A DNA stretch of 64,000 nt from NCBI GenBank assembly GCA_004794655.1, contig SMMW01000033.1:1987501-2051500 (forward strand), written 5' to 3'. Below the pieces are notes generated by a model that worked only from the letters and a program-made list of their open reading frames with translations, made no database searches and was not told the origin of the DNA. Both the position numbers and the translations under genes were made by a program. Positions 13,808-26,340 of this stretch are shown here, piece by piece (positions within the stretch are counted from its first letter, which is position 1; every line of letters starts with the position of its first letter). Origin of the DNA: Marisa cornuarietis (taxonomy: Eukaryota; Mollusca; Gastropoda; Architaenioglossa; Ampullariidae).

Positions 13808-13965
13808 TGTGCGGTCCGGTGGAGCAACGGTTGGCGCCTGTCACCAATGCAGCGAGGACTGGTTGTCATGGGTTTAGACCTCGTGCCATCTGTTAACGTG
13901 CTTATCGTTCCGTTGTCGCTGACTGGCATCTTGTGCCAAGGTTCTCTAGTCTAAGCGCTTCTAGT
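13808..13965 (+). mobile_element. Probable tRNA-derived SINE
   Basis: An A-box-like GGTGGAGCAACGGTTGGCGC (13819) and a B-box-like GGGTTTAGACCTC (13870) are 35 bp apart, as in a pol III head. It lacks tRNA folding and is not a functional tRNA. Confidence 0.4.
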
Positions 13966-14494
13966 TCAAAAATAATATTTATATAGCTTTTTTACTCGCA
14001 CGAAGCCGAGCTCAATGCGCTTTACAAAATATGAAGGGCAAAAGGTAATGAAGGGAAGGGAAACACAATCAGGAAAACATGCAAACACACATGCATAGTG
14101 AAGATTGACAGGAACATGAGAGAAGGTGGAGACACTAACTGTAAAGGAGCACCGATTACAGTAAATATTTCCGAGAGAGGTTTCAGACCAGAAAGCATGT
14201 AGCGACTCTACAGTATGAGAGACAAAAGCAGGACATTCCAAATACTGGGGCCAGCGAAAGAGCATGAGCGACGGTTCTAACTTTTCCAGTCTGAAATGTG
14301 GGGCAGTGAGAAAACCGGGCGTGTGCAGAGCGAACTGACTTGCCAGGCCAGTAGGTCGATACACGCTCATACAGACAGCTTAGACGCCTTAGAGCGAGGT
14401 TATGACAAACTCGATAGCAAAGTACTTGTCCATCGTCACTTCCTGCTCGATCTGCTACCCACGTCAAAGAGCGACACAGATTTGAGCACTGTCC

Positions 14495-14495
14495 C

Positions 14496-14562
<67 letters not shown>

Positions 14563-14576
14563 GCACGCACGCACGG
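14495..14576. repeat. (CA)n followed by (CACG)n
   Basis: A (CA)n tract passes into ACGC repeats. The preceding 13.97-14.49 kb contains a GCGCTTTACAAAATATG LINE/SINE-like tail but no gene. Confidence 0.8.
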
Positions 14577-14841
14577 CTAAATTTTCGGTTCCCGAATAAA
14601 TTAAGAAGTCAGATTTACATCTCATGAAGAATCTAGCGGAGTGTTTGGTCAAATTTATTTCTAACATAACTACAGGAGCGAGTGTTCATAAGATCTTTAT
14701 TACCCTATGATTTTCAAAAAAATAGAACAGGAAAATGAATTTTGTTTTACAACCTTTTGCAAGTAGGCGTGGACAAGTGCCTGAAACAAAGAGATTTCCT
14801 GGCCACTATCTACAGCAACGAATGTCACAACAACAAGCCTT

Positions 14842-14887
14842 TGATTGACAGGTAACTCTGAAAACCTTGCACAAGCACGAGTATAAA
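14842..14887 (+). promoter_or_regulatory. Gene 1 promoter: TGATTGACAG element and TATA box
   Basis: TGATTGACAG lies at 14842-14851 inside a longer stretch (CAACAAGCCTTTGATTGACAG without its last base) that recurs before gene 2. TGATTGACAG matches the known composite PBX-MEIS/PREP homeodomain site, and CCTTTGATT overlaps a TCF/LEF-like core. TATAAA follows at 14882-14887, 125 bp before the ATG. Motif identity is seen in sequence; use by those factors is inference. Confidence 0.55.
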
Positions 14888-15006
14888 GGCAATGATACTA
14901 GGTGTCGTAAAACTACAGCACCTCCTATATTTTACAAGTTTCTTTTCCAGTTGCAAAATCTGCCGGGCACCGATTTTCTGTTGACTCTGTTGCAAATTTT
15001 TTCACC

Positions 15007-16659
15007 ATGAAGTACGTGTTGATAGTCCTCCTTTTAGGTAAGGTATAGAAGGATATCTTTCAGAAAAACGATCTTAGTTTATGTATGATAGGTAGGTTAT
15101 GAAATATTAGTTAATATTTATGGTATATTTATATAGTATATTTTACATTAAATATTTACACCCATATTTTTAGTTTTTAGTATTTTAGTACGTGCCTAGG
15201 ATATCTCTGAAACTTGGTATCAGATTAAATCGGATTTAACGTGAATGCAGAGTTCAGCAGCAGCAACAAAGGACACAATGTTTCTAATTCCCACTTACAA
15301 AATATTATGAATTATTAGTTTCAGTATCCTCAGACTTTGTCTTTGAATATAACTACCAGAAGTGTGTCAAACGCTTCTGTAGTTTTTTTTAATTACGGTT
15401 GAACACTTTTCTTACTAACAGATAAAATATATTTGTCCTGTAATTAACACGTTTTATGAATATACTGCAGCTTTCTCCATTACCTTGACAAAAGGGAGTG
15501 GGAACTGCGAGAGCTGTAATTTAGACACGACAGGAGGAGAAGACGTGTCTCGGTGGTGTGTTGAGCCCTAGTTTGACTTTATATATATATATAGTTTTGA
15601 TTTGTGTTTTTTAAGACATTTAGAGCTACAGAAACTTATAAAAGTAGTTCGTCCTGTTGTAACTTTGAGTGGGACATCGCATACAGTTAAAATCGCATGC
15701 AGTTAAAATCTTTCATTTGATTTTTTGTACTAGAAGTCAAAACCTATGTATCTTAGAATTCATACTCAGTAAATGTTTTAAAAATGCTCATTAAACGGTG
15801 TATTACAGATGGTTGTCTTTACTGTAGGTTAAAAATGCCGGTCGAAATTTCGACCCTGGGCATTCACTAAAGGCATCTAGCTCAAGAGTTTTTAAGTGTT
15901 ATGTGTATGCAATTATTTTGACACAGAGACATTAATCAAATCTGTGAATTTTAAGTGGTAATCAAACTGCAAACCACATCTATGCAAAGCGCGCACACAC
16001 GCGCGCACGAACACGTAAGCAAACATTGTACAGCTCAGAGCGCTTTGCTTACCTGACATTTTTTTTAACTAAGAGAGCACAAATGGGGGTTGTTGCAGGT
16101 CTCTTCGATCTTATCTTCAATGCCTTCGGAACTGTGGCGAGAGTTTTGATACAGAATTGGAAAAATTGGAAAAACAGTTAAATGAAAAATGTGGTAGGTC
16201 ATTTTTGTTTCCCGCTGGTTTGATGCCATACTCAAAACTGAAACATTACAGTTTTATACTGGAAAATAAGTTTACCGGAGGTCAAAGTAAAATTGTTTTT
16301 ATATAACTCCTTGTCCAAAAATTGAACTTTATGGCGGGATTGCACAGGCGGAAAACTATAATAATGGAATTGCCCTTTTGGATGAATAAATTTGTATTGT
16401 ATTCTAAAAGACGATAAGAAATAGTCCGCATGTCTAATGCGCTCTCCTTATGTCATGTATAAGAAATATTTTAAAATATTAAAAAATTTTCTACTCTGCT
16501 TATTTTTGAAAACAACAAAGAACTGATCTTAAAATGTGGTGGTCAGCGCTAATTGTGTAATTGTCTGATTCACTTTCAGGTACAGCTGCTCTGTCTGCCA
16601 GCCTTCTAACTGTCCTTGGTGCCTTGCTGGTCACTGTCTATAGAAATATCGGAGTGTGA
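15007..16659 (+). CDS. Gene 1: small secreted, cysteine-rich, membrane-anchored protein (4 exons, family not recognised)
   Basis: The coding exons are 15007-15037, 15471-15555, 16099-16193 and 16580-16659, with GT/AG introns in phases 1, 2 and 1; the frame stays open to the TGA at 16657-16659. The predicted product is about 96 residues. Exon 1 is a short hydrophobic signal peptide (MKYVLIVLLL). Exon 2 has NCESCN. Exon 3 has QCLRNCGES followed by a Glu/Lys-rich helix-like stretch ending in Cys. Exon 4 is hydrophobic (LLTVLGALLVTVYRNIGV), which fits a GPI-attachment signal or a very short membrane anchor. Only five cysteines are present, because exon 2 is shorter than in genes 2-4 and lacks the third one. 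The exon 2 donor is ambiguous: GTGGTG at 15553 and GTGTGT at 15556 both keep frame. A TATA box lies 125 bp upstream. The exon model is read directly from sequence and homology to genes 2 and 3; cellular role is unknown. Confidence 0.75.
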
Positions 16660-16794
16660 TCTCTGCCTCTTCTTCTTTTCTGATTTTGTATCATTTAAGT
16701 TTTGAATTATAAGCAATGAACATTTTCATAAAAGATAACTGGGTTCATCATTTTAAAATGTTGTCGTAAATATCAGTGTCATGCTCTTTCTTTC

Positions 16795-16903
<109 letters not shown>

Positions 16904-18254
16904 GTAATTCCACAGTAAATATAAAAATGTATTCGCTGAGTTAACCTGATAAATAATTTTAAAGGAATGGTTTTTAAACTTTTAAGTTGGACTAAAGGAG
17001 ATCAAATTTTCTTATAGTGTTGTCTATGCATAAAAATGAGATGAATAATTAGTTTTAAGCTGTTTTTGAGGCATGAAAACAGAATGATTTTAAAATGACT
17101 CCAAGAAATTAATGCATGCTGCATTTCTTCGCACACTTCAATAAGATGTTTCAAAAAGTTAATAACAGTGGATGCTGTCACGATTGACACTAGTGACACT
17201 CGATCTTACAGAATCCATTTGCACATCAATTATCATTTAAAAAAAAAAGCTCAAAGGACGTATCCGCTGGTTACGAATATCTCGAGTAGCATTCACAAAT
17301 GGAAACGTCTTTACAGAATTAAATTAAGTGACAAATAGAAGATCTACTAATGTTTAATTAAAGAAGCTCAGAAAAATAAAGAACATTTCATTAATGACTA
17401 TTTGGCCGAAAAAAATGTAATAGCAATGAAGAATGATACCAAAGATCTGTTTACCCAGAGACTTTATGAATCATAGAGCAGCTTTCTAATACATAAATAA
17501 TGCGCATCTTATAATCATATTTCTAATAGCATGAGAGTCCCCGTCACACTTTTATAGTTGAAGTTACTTTTTAAAGAAAATCCTGAGATCTAAGTAAAAC
17601 AATTATTTTACACTTTTTGGTCCATTTCAAATAAACGTGTGTTTACAAAATTTTTGTTCTCATTTTATTTTAACTGTTTAGTCCTTTCTCTTTATTACAG
17701 CGCTCTTCCAATCGCACACGCTTTTCATCTTCAGTCTCTGCCTCTTCTTTTCTAGTCTTTTTCTTTGCGTTGCGGTTTCCCGGATCGGTGTTTTCACTTA
17801 GAAGAAAATATTTAATATTGCACTTTAGTAAATTAGAGGTTCCAAGGTCGTCCTCTGTGGTGACTCTACAGTTAATTTAGCATCCGCCTATCTGTCTGAC
17901 TGACGCGCCGCATTCTACTTACACAGGCTGTCAAATTCTTGACGCATAAGGGAACATCACGCGAAAAGCACGGGGCGCACAAAAATGTTGAGAGTAACTG
18001 TCTGCACAGTACTTTCACACCCGTGTATTTACAAAGCTTATCAGCACTCGGACAGTGTGACAGAACGGGAATAGCAAACATACACAAACATGGTTTTGCA
18101 TGCCAGGGTTGTTTTACGTCTCTAAATGGTTGCGTATTTTTTATGGATTTTGCGGGTTTATTTTATAAATGCAATCAACCAAAAGGAGGGAACTATTGCA
18201 TGTTTGAATTTTGTTTTCAATTTTTGTCATTTTACTATTTGACTTTATTCCCTT

Positions 18255-18335
18255 CTCGTAGGGGATTAGGGGAGATAACCTAAAGTTTACAAGCCCTAGA
18301 GCAGCAGTTACCTATCTCCCCTAATTCGTGCTTTA
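18255..18335. repeat. Hairpin repeat (MITE-like)
   Basis: GGGGATTAGGGGAGATAACC is followed about 30 bp later by ACCTATCTCCCCTAATTC, its inverted counterpart. A diverged relative is at 43330-43400 (TTGGGGAGATAG and CCCTCCCCTAATT). Confidence 0.5.
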
Positions 18336-19282
18336 GATAAGTTCTTACAGCTGGCCACCTCGTAGCCGGCACTGGGCTTTAACAATTTCGGTATTTAATA
18401 TAGTTAGGTTTTGTATGATATAGGTCACATTAGGTATTCATTTTATAGCAGTGATCCCACAAATCGTCTGAAAAGTAAAGTCAGAAACGAAATTGACTGT
18501 ATCTCTGCCTGATTGTCTTTTGTTTTGTCTTAAAAAAAAGATCAATCAATGATAGGTGACGGAGTGATACTAATCAATTATTAACATTAAATATTTCCTT
18601 AATATCTGCAAGATATAAGCAACAAAAATAAGATAATGAAAGTGAAGCTAAAATATCATAAAGAGAACAGCAACAAGCCGTTACATTTGCTGGATTTGTT
18701 ATGGTAAGAATTTAGACAAAGTTTATTTGTCATTCTACTTTGAATTTCACAGATGTATAAATTTATAAATAAACTTTGTTTTTAACTTACCCATTTTGTT
18801 TTTATTAGCAATTTTAAACGTCTTAAGTACGCGTCTGGCTGCAAAATCTGTGCTATGCTATTTAGTGTATAATGCAGACATCCACCACAGTGACATGCCA
18901 TGGTTTATGCAGGCTTCCGCAACACCTCAGTCCCATCGTGACAATTTTATTACTACTTCAACCCTAACCATTCATGGACATTTGTACGCAACTTCGTAGG
19001 ATTGCACAAACTTAGGTCCGTTGCTCACTGCACAGGCATAAAATAAACACTATACCGGGTACCGCTAATCTGTGCGACAATGCAAAACATGTCAGCTCCC
19101 GTTGAAAACTGAACACTTCGTGTTCTTGTCACAGTCAAATGCTACTGGTCTTTATTTTAATTAATATAGTTTGAATCTTGTGATCTTTCAGGCTAAGAAT
19201 AAAAAAGAAAAGATTTAAAAGAAAACAGTTTGTCATTGACTCCATCTGTCTTTGAACTTTTGCTTTAAGGACAAACTCCTTA

Positions 19283-19345
19283 ACAGTGCGGTTAGTGCAC
19301 TCAACCTCAGAGCCTAACGACGTTCGTAAATTCAAGTCTTCCTTG
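19283..19345 (+). mobile_element. Probable SINE head
   Basis: CAGTGCGGTTAGTGCACTCA and TTCGTAAATTCAAGTC have A-box and B-box form with tRNA-like spacing. No tail is identified. Confidence 0.35.
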
Positions 19346-20292
19346 TGCCAGTGACATGAAAACTGCCCCAGTACACCCGGCAGTAAGTGATGATTGCTTT
19401 TTCAGGAACAATAAAAGGTGGCAGAAAGAGAGGGTTGCCATAAATACAACGCACCCTTTTCAATTGAAGTGTACCTATAGCAGGAGGCTCTGGTCTATTT
19501 ATCCTTATTAAACTAGTCTCGTGCCGTTGACGGTGCTTTGGTTAGCGACAGACCCTATATATATATATATACACACACACAATGCTCGCACAGCGCCAAA
19601 CGACAAAATCTCATGTATTGACCACGTTATCATGTGCAGCTACTAAACACCACTTCTCCCAGGGATGAAATGAGTAGTCCTGTTAAATTTGGAAAGAACC
19701 GAATAAAATTCAGTCGTTCACGACATTTTCTACAAACAGGTGAATAATATCACAGCCGAGTTAATTGTTATTTTCATAAAATTGTAACAAGGGCTATTTT
19801 CAACGTAAGAGTTAAGTTAAAACATAATACCCAGCAGCGAAGGTTGCCTGCTTCGAGGTACAATATAACGCAGAGAAAAGCACTGGACTTTAATTTTAGT
19901 ATCTGATTAATTATTTGTTGACACACTGCAAATTGGATTTATGAGATAAATGCAGATAGCTAGTGTTTGCCATTAACTGCACTTGCTGTTCTTATTAACA
20001 ACAGGTTATGAATCATGTCTCACACAAAATAGGTATGAAAGAAGAAGAGGATTGAAACGTATCGAGTTCTAACTTTTGTTAGTGAACGTAGGATTGTGTA
20101 TGCTGGAATATCTGTATCAAGAAAGGTTATAGATCGTAATTAGGATTTTTAAATATGTAATTTTGTGTTGTTTAGTAAACGTAGGCATATATGTTCAGGC
20201 AAGTCATTTTATTTTATTTTGTATGAAAGAACACGTATTTGTCTAGCCCGTGCGTGTGATTGGAAGACAGAGAGTAAGAGTCACACTTCACG

Positions 20293-20329
<37 letters not shown>

Positions 20330-20334
20330 GTGTG

Positions 20335-20400
<66 letters not shown>

Positions 20401-21049
20401 ACAATCCTAACTTCACGACCCGTTCCAATCCTACAGTTCGGCTGATAAGCGAGGAGAGGACTGACTTGAGTCAAAATGACGACAGGAAACTTGAAAGTAC
20501 TTGTGTGGGTAGGAATAAGGGTCCTAGATGTAACTTTCGAAAAGCCTCACGTTAGTGCAATGCAATGTTCTTTTTCCTTCATAAATTTCACAATAGCATT
20601 GTAACATTTGTTTCTCATTCCAGTTTGAATAAAAGTTCAACATTCAGGTCAATACTTTCTAACACTTCCGCATTTACTTTCGAGACTACCACAGCTAACC
20701 TTTTTATAATACATTCTGTACTTTTACTCTTTTCTATTGTTTCTCTTCCAGGTGCTGCGCTTCCAGCTCTATTTAATCTTCATTACTTAGCTCTCCCTCG
20801 ACATATTCCACTAACTCTTCATGATTTTGCACTTCTAAATTATGAAGTTTGCAAGTTCCATATTTTTTTTTATCAAAGATTATTGCACGTGATTTGAATA
20901 CATATTTTGTTACTTCTGCTCAAGCTTATTTAATGAAGCAGTGTAGAATGGTATATGGCTTCTTAAAGCACTAAGGGTTAATTCATCACTTTCTGTTGCT
21001 CCAAAGGATAAAGAACAAGTTGCACACAAATAGTAAGCTTTGAAAACCG

Positions 21050-22060
21050 CTTTAAAGGTCAACTCGCTCGCTGAGCAAAATTCGCTGGAAACAGAGCACA
21101 AAGTATCACAAAAACATATAGACATATGGTATTTTCTGACAAAGAAGCATGAGATATTTTATATTAATAATTTTCTCTTCAGCAGACCTGCATTTGTCGA
21201 GAAAACAGGAAGTGACGAAACGATCGTATTTCTAAAAAATAGCCCCATTTGCATTAGCATCAGTCAAAGAGAAAAGATGCAATCCTCGGTAAAAGAAAAC
21301 TGACCAGGACACATTGTGCTGTTGCTGAATGTTCTCTTCGACGCTCAGATGAAGTTAGTTCGTACTCATGAAGGTAATCCTAAACATAATGGTAGCAAAC
21401 GCCAATGGATTCACATTGCTTAAACGTGCCATGCGAACTTGGTCCCCACATCGTACTCATGAATTTGCTACAACATTTCAAAATCGATTGTTATCCAGTC
21501 ACTTATACAGTGCAAGAAAGTCTTGGACTTACAGTAAACCGAAGAAATCTTATTCCTACAGCAGTGCTTACTATACATAAGCACGAGACGTTAAAACCAA
21601 CTACGACTGCTGGTAGATCAAGCACCAGATATGCAACATCGACGGTTTCTACACCAGATCTGGTCTACAAGTGACATCGTGTGACAGTCACAAACACATC
21701 AACAGTCGTATCTTTATCCAGCAGATTGCTCAAAACAACTGACAGTGTGAGGGCACCATTGATGTGCGTGATCAAAACAGCTAAAAAAAAAGGGGGAAAA
21801 AAAGGGTTGAGGATGATAAAGATATTAGAAGGAGCTTAAACGGGAACACGTGCGATCGAGTATCAGTAAGTAAATAGAAAATTTTTCATGCAGCTAAATG
21901 AGGAAAAATAAGTTTTTACATCAATAAACATGTTTCAAACTATCATTATATTTTCCATTGTAAAAACATCCTTATCAGCAGTCAGTTGTTACTATTGTTG
22001 CCAATTAAATTTTGATCTGATTGACTTACCAGTCTGTTGAATGAATTCAGTTTGGACCAT
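21050..22060 (+). repeat. THAP-encoding repeat, copy 1
   Basis: About 1 kb matching 44353-45365 in inverse orientation. Inside, from about 21290, the frame KRKLTRTHCAVAECSLRR begins a THAP zinc-finger domain (C-x4-C, then a Trp-containing KRQWIH segment). A small insertion near 21350 and a deletion in the CxxH segment break it. The frame then continues as SLGLTVNRRNLIPTAVLTIH. It lies just upstream of gene 2. Confidence 0.6.
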
Positions 22061-22590
22061 TTAATTATTTTTTAAGTTCATTCGAAGCTTTTAAACTTGT
22101 TGAGGAAACTTGCAGCGAGATCAACTAAAACTTCATGTGCTGTGGATCCTTTACCAACTAAATTTATTATTCAATATCTGGACATTCTATTTCCTGTCAT
22201 TTTGCACATTATTAATGCCAGTTTGAGAGCAGGTTGTGTTCAATGGCTCGTTATGGGTCCTTAATCTGCGGCGCCAGCCTCTCCAAGAAACAGAGTCAAG
22301 ATGTTTGCACTAAAATACTTTATTCACTTCATACAGCCAGTTTCAATCTATCAAATCGGCAACACACGCCGGCAACACAATTCACAATAGCTCACTCCGA
22401 AGACTATTCTAGCAGCGACTCCTGCTTTTCAAACGGCGACACCCGCGCCCGACACAACAACTGACCACAGCGACACACGCAGGCTAAAGGCAGTACACGC
22501 CCACACGAACTAAGGCAACACAGGCATGACACAACTCACTAGCGGCTCTACCAAAGAGTTCTCCATGGCCACCACTTGACAACAAGCCTT

Positions 22591-22628
22591 TGATTGACAG
22601 CTGAATAGTAATAGAAGCACAGGTATAA
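22591..22628 (+). promoter_or_regulatory. Gene 2 promoter: TGATTGACAG element and TATA box
   Basis: TGATTGACAG is at 22591-22600, preceded by the same AACAAGCCTT as in gene 1. TATAAA is at 22623-22628, 72 bp before the ATG. TCCAGA about 28 bp after the TATA box could be the initiator. The arrangement repeats that of gene 1, so it is probably the ancestral promoter of this branch. Confidence 0.55.
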
Positions 22629-22694
22629 AGGCAGCTGTAACAATCTGTCCAGATGTTGATTTTCTGTCGAAGCTATCGTTACATTTTTGTTAAC

Positions 22695-24359
22695 ATGAAG
22701 TATATGCTGGTACTCATTTTTTCAGGTGACATAAAATCAAGATTTGTTTAGAAATACTGTATCATACCAGCTCACGTTGGTAGCTCATGCATATCGTTTG
22801 AAGTATATATTTAAGTAAATATGTATGCCCTTGTAGGTGGAGTTCTCTGGTCTTTTTCTATCATTTTCTTTATTTATCTTTATTTTAAAATGTATACATA
22901 ACTATATAACGCAGCAAAGGTATATTTCGCATGGGTCTGAAAAAGCTTACTTTATCTATCTACTGCAGCGTCTCTCATAAACCCGACAGAGGGATATGAA
23001 TTCAGCTCTTGCAAAGACGACTGCAATGCTTCTTTTTTGTCAGCCTTACAAACGAACTCTGAATCTATAATTTGCAAATAAGGTTTAATTGTATTTTTTT
23101 CTGAAGGTAATAATATCTTTTCGTTTTGTTTCATGTACGTGATAGTTTGTCCAAAAAATCAGATAGTTTATCATTTTAAGTCCACTTTTCATCTTCCTAA
23201 TCTTCTTTAATAAATAATGTAGATGAACAAATAGGGCGTAAAATGATATTACGGTAAGAAGGCCAGAATTAAGGAAGACTCGGCTAATGTCAAAAAATGT
23301 ATCCTCTCTCCTCAGTCACCATATCTGGAATGTTTTTTCTTTAAACTATTGAATCTTTTCTAAAAAAAAAGTTCTTAAAAACAAATATGTGTGCATTAGA
23401 AACTAGGTTTCTGGTTTTTAAGTCATGCATGACTCGAAGTCAAAACTACGTGATATCTTGGCAATACAATACAAACTCCAGTATATGTCTCAAAGTTGTT
23501 ATTGGTACCACTCTGCGTTTTAAATGATATTGTGTAACATCAACAACAAACCATTTTCATAAATTTACTGTCAAAATTTATAGTAGCTGTATTGTTGCGT
23601 AGATTGTGTCTACTGTAAGTTTATTAGCAGACAGTACAAGTCAGAGGTACAGCTCGTTACTTATAGCAGGACGTAAGCACACACACACATCATCAAGCGA
23701 AATTGTTTTCCTTCATTTCTTTGTGCTTTGTTTACTTTTTTCAGAGCTGCACAAATTGCTGTAGACTGCCGTAAGTCATGCGGAGTAGAAAGCTCAGCCA
23801 CAATTACAGAGAAGAATTTAAAAAGTCTAGGTTTTACATGTCGTAAGTAACTTTAGTTCATTAAACAAGATAAACTCAGACTTAGCATACCTGATAATGC
23901 AAAAAAAAACACAACAAAAATTAAAAAAATTAAAAAATAAAAAAGTTGAAAAAAACAATAGGAAAGTGGAAGAAAAAAGTCTAAAAACATGAGTGAGAAA
24001 GGTGGATGCAGTTGTCCAGTATTTGTTTTACTTTGAGCACTACAGTTGAGACACTAAACAACACCAAAGGAGCAAACTAAACTTAATAATTATTGTCTTA
24101 ATTTAAGAGTCTATTTCCGCAAGGGTGTTGAGATATAAGTTGAGAAAGTTGAAAATGACATCTGGTGTTTTATTGTGGTAAATAACAAATGACAAAACTC
24201 CTGCGGCTTTCATCATTAAATGTGTGGCTACTGTGTCTTTTGGTGATAACGGTTTCCAATTTATTTGCAGACCTGTCGGGTTCCAGAACTCCCTCGCCCA
24301 GTCACCTCACAGTCCTGGGTGCACTGCTGATAACTGCCTACAGAGCAATAATCCAGTGA
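22695..24359 (+). pseudogene. Gene 2: family member with lost exon 2 splice donor
   Basis: Exons align with genes 1 and 3 at 22695-22725, 22969-23077, 23745-23842 and 24271-24359. Exon 1 is MKYMLVLIFS. Exon 2 reads SSCKDDCNASFL and continues to IIC. Exon 3 reads VDCRKSCGVE and ends GFTC. Exon 4 reads HLSGSRTPSPSHLTVLGALL and then ITAYRAIIQ before the TGA. The intact form would be about 108 residues with six cysteines. Where gene 3 has a perfect GTAAGG donor, gene 2 has ATAAGG (23078-23083), so the donor is gone. Reading through gives AAA TAA at once, a product of about 47 residues with the signal peptide and three cysteines but no anchor. It is either a new pseudogene or a truncated, freely secreted form; exons 3 and 4 still have clean sites and open frames. 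Confidence 0.7.
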
Positions 24360-24751
24360 CACCTTCAAGCTGATATCACTAGCCTGCTTCATAGTCCCAC
24401 CATGATTACAATGAGCGACCACTAAGAATAATTATCATCAGATGCGTCGTAAGAATTAAATGCATAAACATTTGTATTGGGTATTAGAGAAAAGTAAAGG
24501 AAAGGAATTTGTCTAATTATAAAAGCCAAATAGCGCATTATATTTTCAGTGCATTAAATTATTTCTTTTAAAATATGCCAATGCCATCTAATGCTTAAGA
24601 TGAATTCTATCTTATCACTGTCTGGATGGTTTAGTGCTCACGGACTGAATCTTGTCATTATATACTGAATTAATGGAAATTTTAAACAATCTATACCTTT
24701 AAATGCAAAACAGATTGTTGGTATGCAATTTACTTCTCGTAAGAGACCAAA

Positions 24752-25048
24752 GGCCAGTTGCACAACATGTTTATAAACTTTAAAACTGTTCTAAAGAAGC
24801 CAAACCCCTTCTTTGCCATTTACATGCATTGCACAAGAACATACAAAAAAATTGTACTGACAGGACGGAAAGTCAGACTTAAACAACTTTATCTTAAATA
24901 ACGCAGTTCTAGTTTTTATTTAAAAATTCTAAAATTTTGGTGTCTATTTCTAATAGCAAAAGCAAGATATATAATGACAAACTGATTTATCTAAATAGAT
25001 TTCAGGACTAAAAGTGTTCAAAATTAGAAATGTGTTGTGCAACTGGCC
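24752..25048. mobile_element. MITE with 16-bp perfect inverted repeats
   Basis: GGCCAGTTGCACAACA at 24752-24767 is the exact reverse complement of 25033-25048. The 297-bp body is AT-rich and non-coding. Such GGCCAGTTGCACAA-type ends are common in animal miniature DNA transposons. It sits in the gene 2 downstream flank. Confidence 0.75.
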
Positions 25049-25299
25049 CCAGGATTATGTCACATAGAGAACGTTCGCCACATCCAGAAAGTAATGTGGG
25101 ATCTAAGCCCACAAGCCAATTATCTTGGTAAAAAAAAGCTTTGTGCTGTCGTCAGTAGAAATTTATATTGGGCTCTCCTTAGAAAAAACTTTCTTATCTA
25201 GCTAATAAATGCCTTCAAAGAATATTAAATATTTAAAGCTGCTAAAAAAAGGAACGATATCAGCGTGGAACTAATTTTTGCTTTGTTTTATCTTGTTTT

Positions 25300-26340
25300 T
25301 GCTATTAGAAAGAGGAAGCCAGTGTGTACTGTTATAATAGAGAAGTGTATTGCTGCGCATAGACCGATACTCTAGTGAACCTTAAAATAATTAAATAAAT
25401 ACTAATAGTTACTCTGTTTTTACCTACCTTTTCTTGAAAATGTTACAAAACTCTGAGCTGTTACATATCCGGCATTACACTTGGACAGTTTTGTTTATAT
25501 GTTGTGATATTTCGTCAAAAATACCATGTGTTACTTTCATTTCATAGCAGTGCGTTCACAAATTATCCGATAATTACATTCAGAGATAAAGTCCTTGACC
25601 GACTACATTTCGTCTCAGACGGAAAAGTCAGAGGCTACAGAGGAAGTCACATCAAAACATTTTAAAATTCTGTGTTTCCATGCAAATCAACATGTAAAGA
25701 GCACATTCAGAAAATGTAGTTTATAAAATAAGAAATAAAGCGAAAGAAAACTAAAAACGTGCGTTGAAGTTGTTGATCAATCACAAATTCTTTGGAATAA
25801 ATTAGCGCAGGAAGCATTTGCTGTAAAAGCGAAACTGATATATATATAGCTTGCTTTGCCAATTAAGGCTCTCTTCTCGTTAATTTAGCAACAAGTTGTT
25901 ACATAGATTTCCTTTACCAATTTAGCCATTCAAAGAAGAGACTTTCAAACAAACCCTAAAGAAAAATTGAAGTTGTGTAGACAGTGTTAACAGCCCCCGT
26001 CCTAACCTTAGAGGGACAAGTAACATTTAGCCACGCGAGACTGAGCACTAACAGGTCCGAAAAAGCGGTCAAATAATCACAAGGCTAACGTATGAGAAGA
26101 GGAAATCCTCTTCACAGGACTGCAGGCGACAGTTCCGTGAAGTCATGGCAATAGTGTGAACGGTAAAATGTGAACTGCAGTAACAGAGAAGACATTTAGA
26201 TCGGTTAACGACCTCTGCCCGGACCCGTAAGTCAGTATAAACGACTACAAACTTGGGCACAGAATTAGTAACTAGGCGTGGTGCCCCGTCTTCGCAAACA
26301 GACGCAATTGCTTTCCTAAGACGAGGCAGACCTGGCGAAA
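25300..26340 (+). repeat. Gene 2 downstream block, duplicated after gene 3
   Basis: Collinear matches with 42590-43090 include AGAAAGAGGAAGCCAG, AATACTCTAGTGAACC, AGAGGGACAAGT and GGACTGCAG. Runs of AATAAA near 25390 and 42685 could end the 3' UTRs of genes 2 and 3, about 1.0 and 0.6 kb after their stops. Both copies have a similar short minus-strand frame (RVRAEVVNRSKCLL here, RVRAKVLGRSECLL in the other), which may be old repeat coding sequence. Confidence 0.55.

Noticed and set aside
13808..13890. Functional tRNA gene
   Set aside because: Pol III boxes are present, but no cloverleaf with an anticodon arm can be drawn; a SINE head is more likely.
17939..18283. Cysteine-containing + strand frame between genes 1 and 2
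   Set aside because: No signal peptide, no spacing similar to the family, and no paralogue in the window.
23077..23745. U12-type AT-AC intron as an explanation for gene 2
   Set aside because: The site ATAAGG lacks the ATATCCTT consensus, and the acceptor is a normal AG.
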